From Sorghum bicolor (Eukaryota; Streptophyta; Magnoliopsida; Poales; Poaceae), in assembly GCF_000003195.3 (NCBI RefSeq), contig NC_012875.2:14914387-14978386 (forward strand): a stretch of DNA of 64,000 nt, given 5' to 3'. Numbering within the stretch: position 1 is the first letter of the stretch; every line of letters begins with the position of its first letter. The position numbers were made by a program, and so were the translations under genes. Positions 1 to 10,770 of this stretch are shown piece by piece. Under the pieces are notes generated by a model, which saw only the letters and a program-made list of their open reading frames with translations, was not told the DNA's origin and searched no databases.

Positions 1-3000
1 ACATACACGAAGACCAGGCACCGCCGGAACCACCGACTACGCCATCCACCGAATCCCAGGACGATTGAGAAAACAGAGAGTCTCGGTCGGAGGACTTAAA
101 AACACCGAACGCCTTGCCAAGAGGTAAACTTGGTAGTTATTCTTTTCCTTTCAATTATTTAAACTAGTTTGCTTAGTTAATCAGGTTCATGCTATCTTGA
201 AAAGAAAACAAAAATGTTAAAAATAGTAAGCCCCATGTGAGAATGCTCATGGCATAAAACCCATAAGTACATTCACTGTGGTGGCGTAAAAATAAATATA
301 TATATTCCTGTCCTATAAAAATAAAAATATAAAAATAAATTTATGATCCTACTAAAGAGAGTAACATTTATTGAGGAGGCTCAACATGAAAAAGGCTAGA
401 TATTTATGCTAACACTTAACTAGTTCCACAAAGCTTTGTTGTCTATTTGAGCTCCACAGAATTCAAGGATCAAAGAAGACTAGCAGACGGAGGACATCCT
501 AATCGCTTTCAGAGTGCTGCCGACATTCAAATACACCTCCGCCACCTGCTAGCTACATCAGAAGAAAATTCGTCAAAATCCAGCTTGGGGGAGAGCACCC
601 CCATTTATCCAGCTAAGTGTTCTACTCATCTTTATACTTTACTCAAATAATAAAAATATGCATAATCATAAAAACCCAAATAAAGATTTTGTGCTTATAT
701 ATATATATATATCTTTGCTTAGTTTGCTAAATAAATAAATAAATAAATAAAGTTTGCTATGAACCCTCATGATAAGCTCTCACATGGAAATGATGAATAG
801 TTGCTCTGCCATGATTAGTTCTAAAAATTGAAACCTCTCTTAAGTTTAGGCATGACTGTTATTAATTAAGATTTGCTCTAAACCTGAACTTGTGGGGAGA
901 GTACTTGATCTAAAGTCTAAGTCGTTAACGGATACGATATGGGAAGGTTGAGCTGCTGTTTATCTGTTCCTAGAGATGCTAGAATTCTGGAGAATTTTAT
1001 CTTTGAAAATCTTTAAATTGTTGCATGATGAGTTCCTGTATGATGAGAGTTTAAATTCCTACCACAGCCATATATACATGCTTGCTAGACTTTGAGCCAC
1101 ACATTTACTTTTTACTGCTTATGAGCATTGAGTGTGGTCAAGCTTTGTAGACCCTTAGGAGCTTGTCATGTGGTTAAATCAAGATTCACTTGCACGTTCA
1201 CTCATACATGCTGCTTCTACTCCGGAAGTACGCATCCACATATATTCATCCATTTCCATCTCCAGAACCACCCAAAAATATTCTACTCCTAATCCGGGAG
1301 AGAATAGCCAAAAATATTCCTGTTTTTCCCCTGTGAAATAAATGCTCAAGTTATCTTGTTACTACCACTTGCTATATTATCTCATGAGATGAGTGCTCTA
1401 AAAAAAAGAAAAAAAAATATATATACGAGGAAAAAAAAAGGGGCAAGTGCCCGGAACCTCGAAGAAAAGAAAAAGTGAGACGAGAGGTAAAAATGGACAA
1501 GTGTCCGATAGTAGAATTAGGGGTACAAGATACCCACCAGAGAGAAAAGAAAAAGAAAACATAGAGCATCTCATTCTCCTCAAAAAGTTTCAAAAGAGCA
1601 AGAAAGGTATGTATCCGTTCAAAAGAGCACAAGTAGAATTAGACGTTCACCATTGTTATCACCATCATCACCATACACCATTCATTCGCCACACATGCAC
1701 ATCTTGATTTGACTTATTGACTTGTTCTTCTGGATCCATGGTTTGACTATACAATAAATGTCTTGTAAGTATGTATATTTTATCTCCCACCTATGAGCTC
1801 CAGATATTAAAGCCTTATTAGAGTAGGGTGAGAGAGAAGACAATGTCACTATCCCTTATACCACAAATACCACATATTTTGAGAGAAGGCATATACCATC
1901 ACTGCCTTGGTAAGGATCCAGAAATACCACAAAAGAGAGATATGAGAGAGTCATACAAAGGAATCTCTGAGTTTTATTTGGAAATCTGCAAAAACTCCAG
2001 AGCTATAGCTGATCAAGAATAAGAGACATGGCACTTGGCTAGACTGTTCTATCTTTTAACCACTCAAGACAGAAGTGACGGTTACAAGTCCCATGGTGAA
2101 AGGTAAAGTAAGTAAGTTTTAAGTCTTGACAGTTTACTCTAACTCAGAGATGAGACCTCTTTTAAAAGCATGTGTACCGTCAATTTTTAAAGATATTGCA
2201 ACAACTTATGATCCATAGCTGAGTCTATCCTTGCTCAGGGACGAGCAAGAGGTAAGCTTGGGGGAGTTTGTTGACGGTCCTTAAGTATCAAATTTAACTA
2301 TCAAATAAACAAAGAAAAGGATCCAAATGAAATCAACATCGAGACTTAGGGTTTTATCTGACAGAATTCCACGAGTTTTGGTGTTTGTCTATTTCTGCAG
2401 GGGGTTATCAGGAAATAAGGAAGAAAGGCCCACACGTCGGGATTACATAGAGATATCAACGTGCCGCGCAATTATCTTACATCTAGAAGACTCCAGAAGC
2501 CATGGGAAGGAAGCGGAGACTGAACGGAGTCAGGGACAGGGCGCCCGCCCAAGTCCTTAGGGCGCCCGCCCACCTTTTTCAGCCAATCACGCTCAATCTC
2601 GCGGATTATGCTCCACCAACCTAAAGGATCAAGAATAACCGTTCAATCAATGTCGGTTTGATCCGACGGCCCAGGTTCACTTGAGGGGACTATAAAACCA
2701 GACCCCCTGGCCCCTAGAGGAGGCAACCCTTGATCATTATTCACTATTCATAGACAGAGCAAAAGCTAGGGTTTAGAGATGAGAGCTCTCCTCTCTTCTC
2801 TAAACTAGAGTAGATCTAGATAGTAGCGAGATGGAGAGCGAAGGAGGATTAGAGGAGAGGCCGGCCTGTCGGTTCTTCCTCCGGTTGTACTTCGCCATGA
2901 TCAAGCTCTAATCAAGCTTGCTCATGGGATGACTCTGGTAATCTACTTCTAATTCATTATGCAATTACTAATCATGTATGTTCTCGTTCACAACTCTTTT

Positions 3001-3609
3001 GAGTACTTCTAATCTATAGGACCCTATAGGTTAGAGTTGTAGTATAGGTGTAAGCGTGGTGCTTAGACCTAGATTACTTGTGGATATCCTCTGACTAGCT
3101 GGATCGTGTGGTAGGCCGCGTAGGTGACAGTTACGTTGGTCCCCTGTAGTCCACCTCTCGTTAGCAGGACGGGTAGGGTTTATCGGCCTATGGATAAGCA
3201 TCCTTTGTGGTGTACTCTTATCACGTGGTTCGTCCCAGACATAGACATACCCCTTTGAAGTAGAGAAACCATAGTTATCATCTCTATTCTGCTACCATCG
3301 CCCATATACTAGAATTGCTCTACTCTCTATTCCCATATTATCACTCACTGTTATCTTACCTTTAATATTGTTCTTATTCGATTCTACCATCTTTCCTATT
3401 CACACCTATTTACTTATCTTAGTTAAGTTAGAGCGTAGATCAGTTCTCCCGTTTCCCTGTGGATGCGATAAAACCTTTAACCGGGTAAAAGCTTCAACGG
3501 TATTCGTGCGCTTGCGGATTATCTGTGTGCGTATAAATACCATAGTACACTCTAGTGCCACGTTGGGGATGACAACCTAGTATTCAAGTGGTGTTAGCAA
3601 GTGTCAACA
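1..3609 (+). mobile_element. Athila-like non-autonomous LTR retrotransposon E1, 3' end only
   Basis: Only the 3' portion lies in the window. Positions 1-2268 are internal 3' untranslated sequence: they align along their length with 51550-53749 of E4 and, reversed, with 56305-57700 of E5. A purine-rich tract (about 2253-2268) precedes a 1341-bp LTR. No protein-coding segment is visible apart from the last codons of the protease ORF near position 1. The LTR ends at 3609 and abuts reversed Athila-like sequence, so E1 inserted into E0. Its 5' end and target duplication are left of the window. Confidence 0.8.
2269..3609 (+). repeat. 3' LTR of E1
   Basis: The LTR starts TGTTGAC after the polypurine tract and ends GTCAACA, a 7-bp terminal inverted repeat. 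It holds two GGGCGCCCGCCC boxes (about 2547-2572) and a TATAAAA box at about 2691. The U5 part contains the GTGCGCTTGCGGA motif shared by all Athila-like LTRs here. Its last part (about 3560-3609) differs from the E2 LTR and resembles the E5 LTR end, so it is a different subfamily. Confidence 0.8.
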
Positions 3610-3987
3610 GGAACTAGTCATGGCAGAGCAACTATTCATCATTTCCATGTGAGAGCTTATCATGAGGGTTCATAGCAAACTTTATTTATTTATTTAGCAA
3701 GCTAAGCAAAGATATATATATATATATAAGCACAAAATCTTTATTTGGGTTTTTATGATTATGCATCTTTTTATTATTTGAGTAAAATATAAATGCGAGT
3801 AGAACACTTAGCTGGATAAATGGGGTGCTCTCCCCCAAGCTGGATTTTGATGTAATTTCTTCTGATGTAGCTAGTAGGTGGTGGAGGTGTATTTGAATGT
3901 CAGCAGCACCCTGACAGTGATTAGGATGTCCTCCGTCTGCTTGTCTTCTTTGATCCTTGAATTCTCTTGGCAAGGCGTGCGGTGTTT

Positions 3988-4486
3988 TTAAGTCCTCCGA
4001 ACGGGACTCTCCGTTTTCTCAATCATCCTGGAATTCGCTGGATGGCGTAGTCGGTTGTTCCGGCGGCGCGTACTTCTTCTTGTATGACTATCTTCTTTCT
4101 CCACACCTGCCTCGGTGCACTTCTCCTTCGTACTCTGCCCATCCGTCCTTGATGATTTTCCTCCTCTGGTTGCGGTTGCGTCATCTTCTTCTTGTCCTGA
4201 CCTACTTAGAGTCTTCAACTATATAGTTAGGGTCAGTAAAATAGCAGTGTACCTTCTCAGAGGGGAAATGCATGTGGACTCCGCCGGTTCTAATGTAGAT
4301 GATTGCTTTAACGGTGCTGTGGAACAGTCTCCCAATGGTGATGGGTGTATTGTACTCGTCTTCTCCCATGTCAATAACCTTAAAATCATCTGGAGCTGAA
4401 TGTATGTCGGTTTTAGGGGCATGGTTCTGAACAGGAGTTGATAGGTGACTGCGGCCATTATGTTGTCGCCTGATCCGGTGTCGCAA
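3988..4486 (-). pseudogene. E0 second retropepsin-like domain plus basic tail, broken
   Basis: On the minus strand the open segments 4486-4202 and 4218-3988 encode the end of the second aspartic-protease-like domain (MGEDEY followed by an ILGRP-like strand written TIGRLF, then FPSEKV and YFTDPNY). A basic R/K-rich stretch and an acidic tail follow, as at 57701-58096 in E5. The two segments are in different frames, so the copy is frameshifted. E2 is inserted just upstream of the CDTG catalytic motif, which separates this domain from the first protease domain at 21891-22407. It is not functional as it stands. Confidence 0.7.
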
Positions 4487-4489
4487 AGC

Positions 4490-4494
4490 GTCTT
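4490..4494. other. Target-site duplication of E2, left copy (GTCTT)
   Basis: GTCTT immediately precedes the 5' LTR of E2 and is repeated at 21859-21863 immediately after the 3' LTR. A 5-bp duplication is the expected product of Ty3/gypsy integration. It proves that 4495-21858 is one insertion event despite the nested element. Confidence 0.95.
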
Positions 4495-4895
4495 TGTTGA
4501 CGGTCCTTAATGCTCACAATTAACTATCAATTAATCATAGAAAAGGATCCAAATGCAACCAACACCTAGACTTAGGGTTTTATCTGACAGAATTCCACGA
4601 GTTTTGGTGTTTGTCTATTTCTGCAAGGGGTTATCAGGAATTATGGAAGAAAGGCCCACACGTCGGGTTTACATAGAGATATTAACGTGCCGCGCAATTT
4701 TCTATCATCTAGAAGACTCCAGAAGCCACGGGACCGAAGCGGAGGCCGAGAGGACACAGGGACAGGGCGCCCGCCCACCTCTTTCCACCAATCAGGGTGA
4801 AGTTCGGGGATCATGCTCCACCGACCTAATACTTCAAGGAAAACCACACGATCAATGTCGGTTTGATCCGACGGCCCAGATTCACTTGGAGGGAC

Positions 4896-4902
4896 TATAA
4901 AA
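4896..4902 (+). promoter_or_regulatory. TATA box of E2 5' LTR
   Basis: TATAAAA sits in a block conserved in all Athila-like LTRs here (GGGACTATAAAACCAGACCC). It lies about 120 bp downstream of the GGGCGCCCGCCC box. The equivalent in the 3' LTR is at 21016-21022 and in E1 at about 2691. By position it is the core promoter of the genomic RNA. Confidence 0.7.
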
Positions 4903-4989
4903 CCAGACCCCCTGGCCCCTGGAGATCATACCTCTTCTACAGAATAAAAGCTAGGGTTTCAATTCTTCATCCAAGTAGAGAGGATCCCT

Positions 4990-5083
4990 CTAGTTCTTCT
5001 AGTTCTACCTCTAGTTCATCTAGATCTAGTTCTAGTTCATCTAGTTCTAGTTCTAGTTCTTCTAGTTCTAGTTCTAGTTAGTT
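4990..5083. repeat. TAGTTC-rich microsatellite in LTR
   Basis: Irregular tandem copies of TCTAGT/TCTAGTTC units. The same array occurs at 21110-21203 and, reversed and diverged, at about 24920-25020. It lies just downstream of the TATA box, in the transcribed part of the LTR. Confidence 0.85.
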
Positions 5084-5745
5084 CTAGTTGTAATCTAGAA
5101 AATAGGGAGAGAGAAGAGGAGAGCGGAGGAGGAGCCAGATCTGTCGGATCTTCCTCAACATTATACTTTTGCAGCATCTGGTTCGTTCTTCATCGTTCTC
5201 CAGGTTCTTCAATTCATAATTCCTGAGTTCTTTAATTACTTTTATTTACATTCAAGTTATTTATTGGATTCCCGCTTGCATCAAGTGCTCTAGTCTTTAT
5301 AACGCTAGAGTAGTAATTAATAGATTAGACGTGGTTTTTAGTCTTGCGATTACCTGATATTGCACCCAATCCTACGGATTGTTGTGGTAGCCCTAGGGTA
5401 GTGACAGCCCTAACGGTCGACGTATTCCACCACGTTCGGATCGGTGTTTGTAGGACCGTAGTCAGACCTTCCTAGCCCCCTTCTCATCTCTTTCTGATGT
5501 CCCGATATAGATAATCTTGAAGTAATTCTTGATTCTTAGATCAACTAGAGAACTCTCAGGAAACTTCCTCTCTTCCCACCAAAAATAATTATATAGTTAT
5601 CTTTGGGCGATCTTGATTCTTAATTAGTACACTCACGTTCTCTGTGGAAAATCGATACTCTGGAATACTCCCGGGTGAAGGCTACATCGGTATCCGTGCG
5701 CTTGCGGATTTTTCTGTTTGCGTTTAAAATACCCAACAAGCTTTC

Positions 5746-5763
5746 TGGCGCCGTTGCCGGGGA
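5746..5763 (+). other. Primer-binding site, tRNA-Asp type
   Basis: TGGCGCCGTTGCCGGGGA lies 7 bp after the 5' LTR end. This 18-mer complements the 3' end of plant tRNA-Asp, as known for Athila-lineage elements. A diverged version is at 47938-47955 in E4 and the reversed version is duplicated at about 24153-24247 in E0. Confidence 0.85.
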
Positions 5764-5856
5764 ACGGTAGCTGCGCTAGTTTCGAACCAAGTCGTCCGTG
5801 TATCTTTTTTCTTTTCCTTTTTTACCACACTCACCTTATCATTTTCACCATACCAC

Positions 5857-6084
5857 ATGGATTTCACTCTAAGCATTAATGAGCATGGAATTTATTTCAT
5901 AGCCACTCCATTTACTCCATGCTCATATGCAACATCTTCACAATCCATTGGTCTCTCCAACATCACCACATTCGAGATCCCCAACCCCCTCATCCTTTCT
6001 ATTTATAAAAACTTTAACAGGTGGTTGTCGATGCATATGTTTATAATAAATTTTGCAGATCTTGTTGAGTTGATCTTGATATAG
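5857..6084 (+). pseudogene. E2 leader ORF remnant
   Basis: The 75-codon frame begins MDFTLSINEHG and contains SSQSIGLSNITTFEI and LSIYKNF. These match the C-terminal part of the longer ORF at 48052-49358 in E4 and the minus-strand frame 23848-24144 in E0. In E4 the matching part is preceded by over 300 further codons, so E2 keeps only a shortened form, with a frame change after KNF. I recognise no domain and suggest no function. Confidence 0.5.
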
Positions 6085-7480
6085 GTCAGCGTAGGAGGGG
6101 AAACCACTTCACTGACATAAATTGATGGTTTCCCAAGGACAAGCTTAGTGTCCTAAAACAAGCACTTATTAGATCATAACATGAATTATTTGCATCATTA
6201 CCTTGTGTGTTGAGCGTATAAGTATAATTGTAAAAAATTCCTTCGGGTATTCTTGTCACTAACCTTTCCAGGATTGGAGCAAGAAGATCGGATGAATGAC
6301 AAGCACAAGGTATGTACAACCAATCATCATACAACATTGAATTAAATTCATCCAAACTTGAATTTTGCAAAATTCAAGCTTGGGGGAGTACTTTACATAA
6401 AACATCCTTTGCCATGTTGCTATGTTGGTTGTCCCTACCTTTGAGACATGCTCAATTTGTTAAATACTAATCACACTACTTTATCTCTACTTGAGTAGAT
6501 CTCTATTAATGCTCTCATGGTACCTTTATTTGCTTTAGTATATGTCTAGGTTGGAGTAGTTTCATTTATCTCTTAATTAAGCATGGTGCTTAGTTTAGGG
6601 CTGATGATCTTACTTCCAAGGGAGTTTAAATTAAGCATGAAGCTTAGGTTAAAATGCCCTCCTAAATCAAATTAGACATGGTGTCTAGGTTGATTTTTGA
6701 ACCGATAGTATGCTATAGTAGATACTGGATATTTTGTTGGACTAACCCCTGCAGGAAAACTTTCAATATCGACCTGGGAAGTCCTGAGATAAACTCACAT
6801 TGGAGACAAAGAGAGAGGCACATGAAGTTTAACAATTTACACAAGGAAGGCATAGCTCACAAGTGATGATCCATGGAGTGTGCCACAAACACGATGCACA
6901 ACCGATAAGAAAGGAAAGCTTTCACAAGGTGATACTGTACCATCACTCTTCAAGTAAGGTAACATCTTAAGGTACTTGACTATCACTTTTATAAGCTTCT
7001 CCTTGGTTCTGGCGTTCACATGAGTAAAAGAGACAAACATGTATGATTTACAACTCTAGATTAACCAACCCAATCGATTCAACATGTTTAGTCTTTCCAT
7101 CTTTGTGATCCTACACTCCTAATCATATGAACTAAAATGTTGCACACTCAATCTTTAGAAAATGATAGTCATGTAAAGAAAAAAAAACATTTACTTAGAT
7201 AGATTATCTTTCCATAAGGTTAAGTGATCTGATCTGACAAATGTTTTAAATGCTACACTCATGATCTTATTATCCTTCAACTTTGTCTTGCTCACTATGC
7301 TTAAGGTTAGAGAAGAACAAATACACTTTTGGTTCTGTTGGTGTTTTCCACCAACAGGGCCGATGCACTTGATCTCTGCCTTGTCTCTATGAGTAGGTAC
7401 ACTTCGAGCAAAATATGAAGGAGTTTTACAACTCCCAGACACCACCAAGTGAAGAACCTAGATCTACGAGCACAAACACA
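6085..7480 (+). other. E2 internal non-coding region
   Basis: No credible coding frame. The stretch aligns with 49359-50675 of E4 and, reversed, with 22441-23847 of E0. It contains a perfect 9-bp stem hairpin (CTGTTGGTG, 5-nt loop, CACCAACAG) at 7335-7357. The position, between the leader ORF and the zinc-knuckle remnant, suggests that a gag gene was lost here. Confidence 0.6.
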
Positions 7481-7693
7481 CTGGAGATACTGGACACTCA
7501 AGCAATCACTGCCCTAAGATGCTTGAGGACGTAACTACTGGAGTAACCCCGTTGTGGAAGTAATTACTGACCTTCTGCCGGTCAAGAGAGGCGATCCAGG
7601 ACGCCCCGTCATCCCGATCTCCATCGGCATGGTGGACTTCCCAGAAGCACTCTGCGACTTTGGCTCCAGCGTCAACATTATGCCCAGGCTTGC
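7481..7693 (+). pseudogene. Zinc-knuckle and first retropepsin remnant of E2
   Basis: Positions about 7481-7530 retain the second half of the gag zinc knuckle seen complete in E5. From 7554 the frame encodes the lead-in to the protease (KRGDPGRPVIPISIGMVDF) and its active-site strand ALCDFGSSVNIMP. The host sequence stops matching its relatives at about 7688. The next five bases (CTTGC) match neither E4 nor E5, then the Tat-1 LTR begins. The catalytic loop is kept but the rest of the domain is gone. Confidence 0.7.
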
Positions 7694-8411
7694 TGTTGAC
7701 ACCGTTTTTGGGCACGTGTATAGGATGACGGGATAAGGTGGCAGTATGCTGTTTACAGGATGAGTTGCCGATGAAGACAGTTGCCGATGAAGGAGAGGTT
7801 GAATGTGACTAGGTCCGCGGGCAGTAATGTGTTTATGCCGATGGCTATAATGGGGGAGTCTGCCGATGACCATGGTAAGAAGTCTGCCGATGACCATGGT
7901 AAGGAGTCTGCCGATGATACGGAGGAGGAGTCCGGGAACTGTTGATCGGTTTATGGAAGAGTTTTAGTTCGTCACGGGAGATAATTTTGTTATTTCCTTA
8001 TTTATTTAAGTTGTTTTGTGTACGGATTCCGTGCAATTTGGAATTCGAACTCTAGTCGTGTTTAATTGTAGCTCTTTGAGTAGGGTATAAATATGAACCC
8101 TAGGGCCTTGTAATCTGGGAATCAATCAAACACACGTTTTTACTCATATTCCAGCATCTACTTTTCGACGACTTCGTCATACTTTTTTCTTTTTATTACG
8201 AGTTCTTAGGAATTCGTCGACTTAAGCTCGGCGTGTTCTCGAGTTCCGCGTGAGTACCTCTTAGCCGTGACATCCGGGCGCATCGCTGTTGTCAGGACTA
8301 AAGTATTCGAGTTATCACCTTTGCCGATAGCAAGGTCAAATCGGCTGGCACGCCTTAACGTTTGAATCGGGTATTAGCCCTTTGTGTTTGCAGATCAATT
8401 TTGCATCAACA
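7694..8411 (+). repeat. 5' LTR of Tat-1
   Basis: Starts TGTTGA and ends TCAACA, a 6-bp terminal inverted repeat. A TATAAATATG box is at about 8087. I count eight GCCGAT/ATCGGC hexamers in 718 bp, against about 0.35 expected in random sequence. The same LTR is at 19387-20104 and, reversed, at 59623-60322. Confidence 0.95.
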
Positions 8412-8414
8412 CAT

Positions 8415-8435
8415 CTTTTGGCACGCCCAGTGGGA
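8415..8435 (+). other. Probable primer-binding region of Tat-1
   Basis: TTTTGGCACGCCCAGTGGG begins 4 bp after the LTR end, where the primer site must lie. TGGCACGCCCAGTGGG would be the tRNA-complementary part. I cannot assign the tRNA from memory. Confidence 0.55.
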
Positions 8436-8457
8436 CCGATTCAAGATCAAGATCAAC

Positions 8458-10770
8458 ATGTCGATCTCTGACCTCGATCAAGAGAACGTCATCCCCGTGA
8501 CGGAGGCCAACCTCAAGGATGAGCAAAAGCAAGCTATTGCCCAAGCCATGGAAGAGTTCAAGCAGCAATGCCTGAGGTCTTTCAGCATAAACAGGAGCGG
8601 CGAAGTGGTCCAGAAAGATGCACTGCCGGCACCACGGCAGGTCACCTTTGACGCCAATCCTGGCAAGCTTCAAGATATGGTTGACAATGCCATCAATCGA
8701 GCGTTGATCAACCAAGCTGGTGTACTGTCTAATACGGTTTTCAACGCCGTGGCAAGAACTTTCAAGGAAGGACAAATCCCGCCAGATTATGTGGGGCCCT
8801 CCCATCATCAGCCAACGGCGCCAGAGGTCACGGCTCCATCGGCTACCTTGACGAATGCAAGTGCACAGTCTGCCGTCCCTCCAAGTACATTGGGGACTAC
8901 TGGTGTACTATCTGTGCCGATGGCAACCAACCCACAGATTTCAGTTGGGCAGCATAGACTGACAACAGATATGTTGGCATCGGCCATGTCAGGGTTAACT
9001 CTTCCTCCCAACTGGTGGGGTTATGGCATGCTTCCAGAGTTGACGCCGGGAACATCACAAGTAACTGGCACGAGGGGCAAAACTCCTATGACATCGGCAC
9101 CTCCCAACGCGCCAGTGAACCAGAGTCCTCGGTATACCACAACTACTACTGCAAGGCCTCACACTGGGAATCCTCAAGATTCAATGTTTCAGATGCCCAA
9201 CGCATCGGCAGAGTCAGTGTTGATGCAACAGAGGCCTATGGCCCAGTCGGGGTATGTCAATTCAACGATGGTACCCAATTATCCATCATCGGCAGCACCT
9301 ATGCCGATGAACGCTAATAATGGATGGCTTGGACAGCAAGCCTTTCCACAATCGCCCCAGCAGGGTTATCAGACTACAGGGTTCCAGCAAGGGCAGGTCT
9401 ATCCCGGGTTCCAAGGTCAGGGGATTCCCAGCCAGCCAATAAATTTTGGACAGCAACTCGGAGGACAGCCGATCGGTGGACAGCAGTTTGGTAGTCCGCA
9501 GATTGGAGGACAGGTGACCAATACAACGTTCCATGCAGGTCACGTCCCGAACAGACACGTGGAGGTTCGCCACCAAGTGCCAGATCCGCAGCCGCCTCAT
9601 CGGCAAGATGCCGATGCGTATTGGGCCGATAAGATTGCTGAAGTAATGAGGGAACAATTTGGGATAAAACCCAAAGTCAACACTTATTCTTATCGAACAC
9701 CGTATCCTCCAGCGTATGATTTGATCCCGCTTCCACATCGGTACAAGGTACCGGATTTTACAAAGTTTTCCGGACAGGACGACACGTCAACCATGGAGCA
9801 TGTCAACAGGTTCATTATTCAATGTGGAGAGGCTGGTAACAGGGACGAATTGAGGGTTCGTCTATTTTCATCATCATTGTCTGGATCGGCCTTTACTTGG
9901 TTCATATCATTACCTCCTAACTCAGTAATTACTTGGGCCGATCTAGAGAAGCAATTCCACAAATACTTCTTCTCGGGGGTTCATGAGAAGAAGATCACCG
10001 ACTTGGTCAAGTTGAGGCAACGTAATGATGAGTCGGTTGAGGGATTTGTGCAGAGGATACGGGAGGTCAAGAATAAATGCTATAGCCTGGTTCTGGATGA
10101 TCGGCAGCTAGCCGATTTAGCATTTCAGGGTTTGTTGCCACATATTAGGGACAAGTATGCCTCTCAAGAGTTCGAAAGTTTAAGTCATTTGGTGCAAAGG
10201 ATATCTGATCAAGACATCAAGCCTTTCGAGCCTAAGAGGGCATGGAATAAGAAAGTGTTATTTGTTGATGAAGCAACAAGCTCAGATTCCGATGAGGAAC
10301 CAGTAGTCGGTTTGGCAGAGTGGGTAAAAAACAAGAAGCCGATGTCTTGTCCTTTTGGGCAGAAGGAACCAGAGAAGTTTGCCTTTGACACCGCCAAGGC
10401 CGATAGGATATTTGACTTTCTACTTCAGGAAGGTCAAATCAAACTGTCCCCTAACCATGTGATCCCATCGGCAGAAGAGTTGAAGAGGATGAGATATTGC
10501 AAGTGGCATAATGCAACTTCCCATGACACCAACGAGTGCAAAGTATTCAGACAGCAGCTGCAATCGGCTATAGAATCCGGGAGAATCAAGTTTGATAGTT
10601 CCAAAGCCCAGAAGCCGATGAAGATAGACCAACATCCTTTCCCGACAAACATGTTGGATGCTAAGGGGAAGGCTAAGGTCTTAACGTCGGAGATAGCTGA
10701 GAAGAGTGCATCGGTAGATCCTCAGCATCAAGTTACTACTGCCGATGCAAGAAGTAAGGGCTTGGTCTAG
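8458..10770 (+). CDS. gag: Tat-1 gag polyprotein, main part
   Basis: The frame encodes about 770 residues from the first ATG after the primer region; the open frame runs on upstream to 8362, but that part lies across the LTR and primer site. Residues 1-100 are charged and about 100-400 are Q/P/G-rich and low-complexity. A capsid region typical of Ty3/gypsy gag spans about 430-580 (VPDFTKFSGQDD, FTWFISLPPNSVITW, FVQRIREVKNKCY, AFQGLLPHIRDKY). A CxxH-x4-H-x4-C cluster (CKWHNATSHDTNEC) lies near residue 685. Gag should form the particle that packages the element RNA. The frame ends at a TAG (10768-10770) with the same frame open beyond it, so the natural gag product probably includes the following segment. 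Confidence 0.9.
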   Translation: MSISDLDQENVIPVTEANLKDEQKQAIAQAMEEFKQQCLRSFSINRSGEVVQKDALPAPRQVTFDANPGKLQDMVDNAINRALINQAGVLSNTVFNAVARTFKEGQIPPDYVGPSHHQPTAPEVTAPSATLTNASAQSAVPPSTLGTTGVLSVPMATNPQISVGQHRLTTDMLASAMSGLTLPPNWWGYGMLPELTPGTSQVTGTRGKTPMTSAPPNAPVNQSPRYTTTTTARPHTGNPQDSMFQMPNASAESVLMQQRPMAQSGYVNSTMVPNYPSSAAPMPMNANNGWLGQQAFPQSPQQGYQTTGFQQGQVYPGFQGQGIPSQPINFGQQLGGQPIGGQQFGSPQIGGQVTNTTFHAGHVPNRHVEVRHQVPDPQPPHRQDADAYWADKIAEVMREQFGIKPKVNTYSYRTPYPPAYDLIPLPHRYKVPDFTKFSGQDDTSTMEHVNRFIIQCGEAGNRDELRVRLFSSSLSGSAFTWFISLPPNSVITWADLEKQFHKYFFSGVHEKKITDLVKLRQRNDESVEGFVQRIREVKNKCYSLVLDDRQLADLAFQGLLPHIRDKYASQEFESLSHLVQRISDQDIKPFEPKRAWNKKVLFVDEATSSDSDEEPVVGLAEWVKNKKPMSCPFGQKEPEKFAFDTAKADRIFDFLLQEGQIKLSPNHVIPSAEELKRMRYCKWHNATSHDTNECKVFRQQLQSAIESGRIKFDSSKAQKPMKIDQHPFPTNMLDAKGKAKVLTSEIAEKSASVDPQHQVTTADARSKGLV

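Larger units (their letters stand above)
3610..4494 (-). mobile_element. Athila-like element E0, left portion
   Basis: This is the minus-strand 3' part of E0. It continues directly into 21859-25536 once E2 and one copy of its target duplication are ignored. It contains the second retropepsin-like domain and the start of the 3' untranslated region. Compared with E5, about 310 bp are missing near 3962 (between the sequences matching 57335 and 57645), apparently by a simple deletion. Its left edge is the E1 insertion at 3609/3610. Confidence 0.75.
4495..5738 (+). repeat. 5' LTR of E2
   Basis: It begins TGTTGACGG and ends CCCAACA, followed by the primer site. U3 contains an ORF-like stretch (4553-4900) repeated in every LTR of the family, one GGGCGCCCGCCC box (about 4763-4775), a CTAG/TTC-rich microsatellite and a TATA box. 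It is nearly identical to 20615-21858, so the insertion is recent. Confidence 0.95.

Noticed and set aside
4553..4900. 115-codon ORF in Athila-like LTRs, repeated in several copies
   Set aside because: It lies in U3 upstream of the TATA box, so it would not be in the element RNA from the same LTR. Differences between LTRs do not favour third positions, and the copies end at different places; conservation is at DNA level.
4863..5081. Serine-rich ORF
   Set aside because: Translation of the TAGTTC microsatellite; low complexity only.
9286..9738. 150-codon minus-strand ORF opposite gag
   Set aside because: Shadow of the Q/P/G-rich gag frame; no start context, no relation to the antisense gene, no domain.
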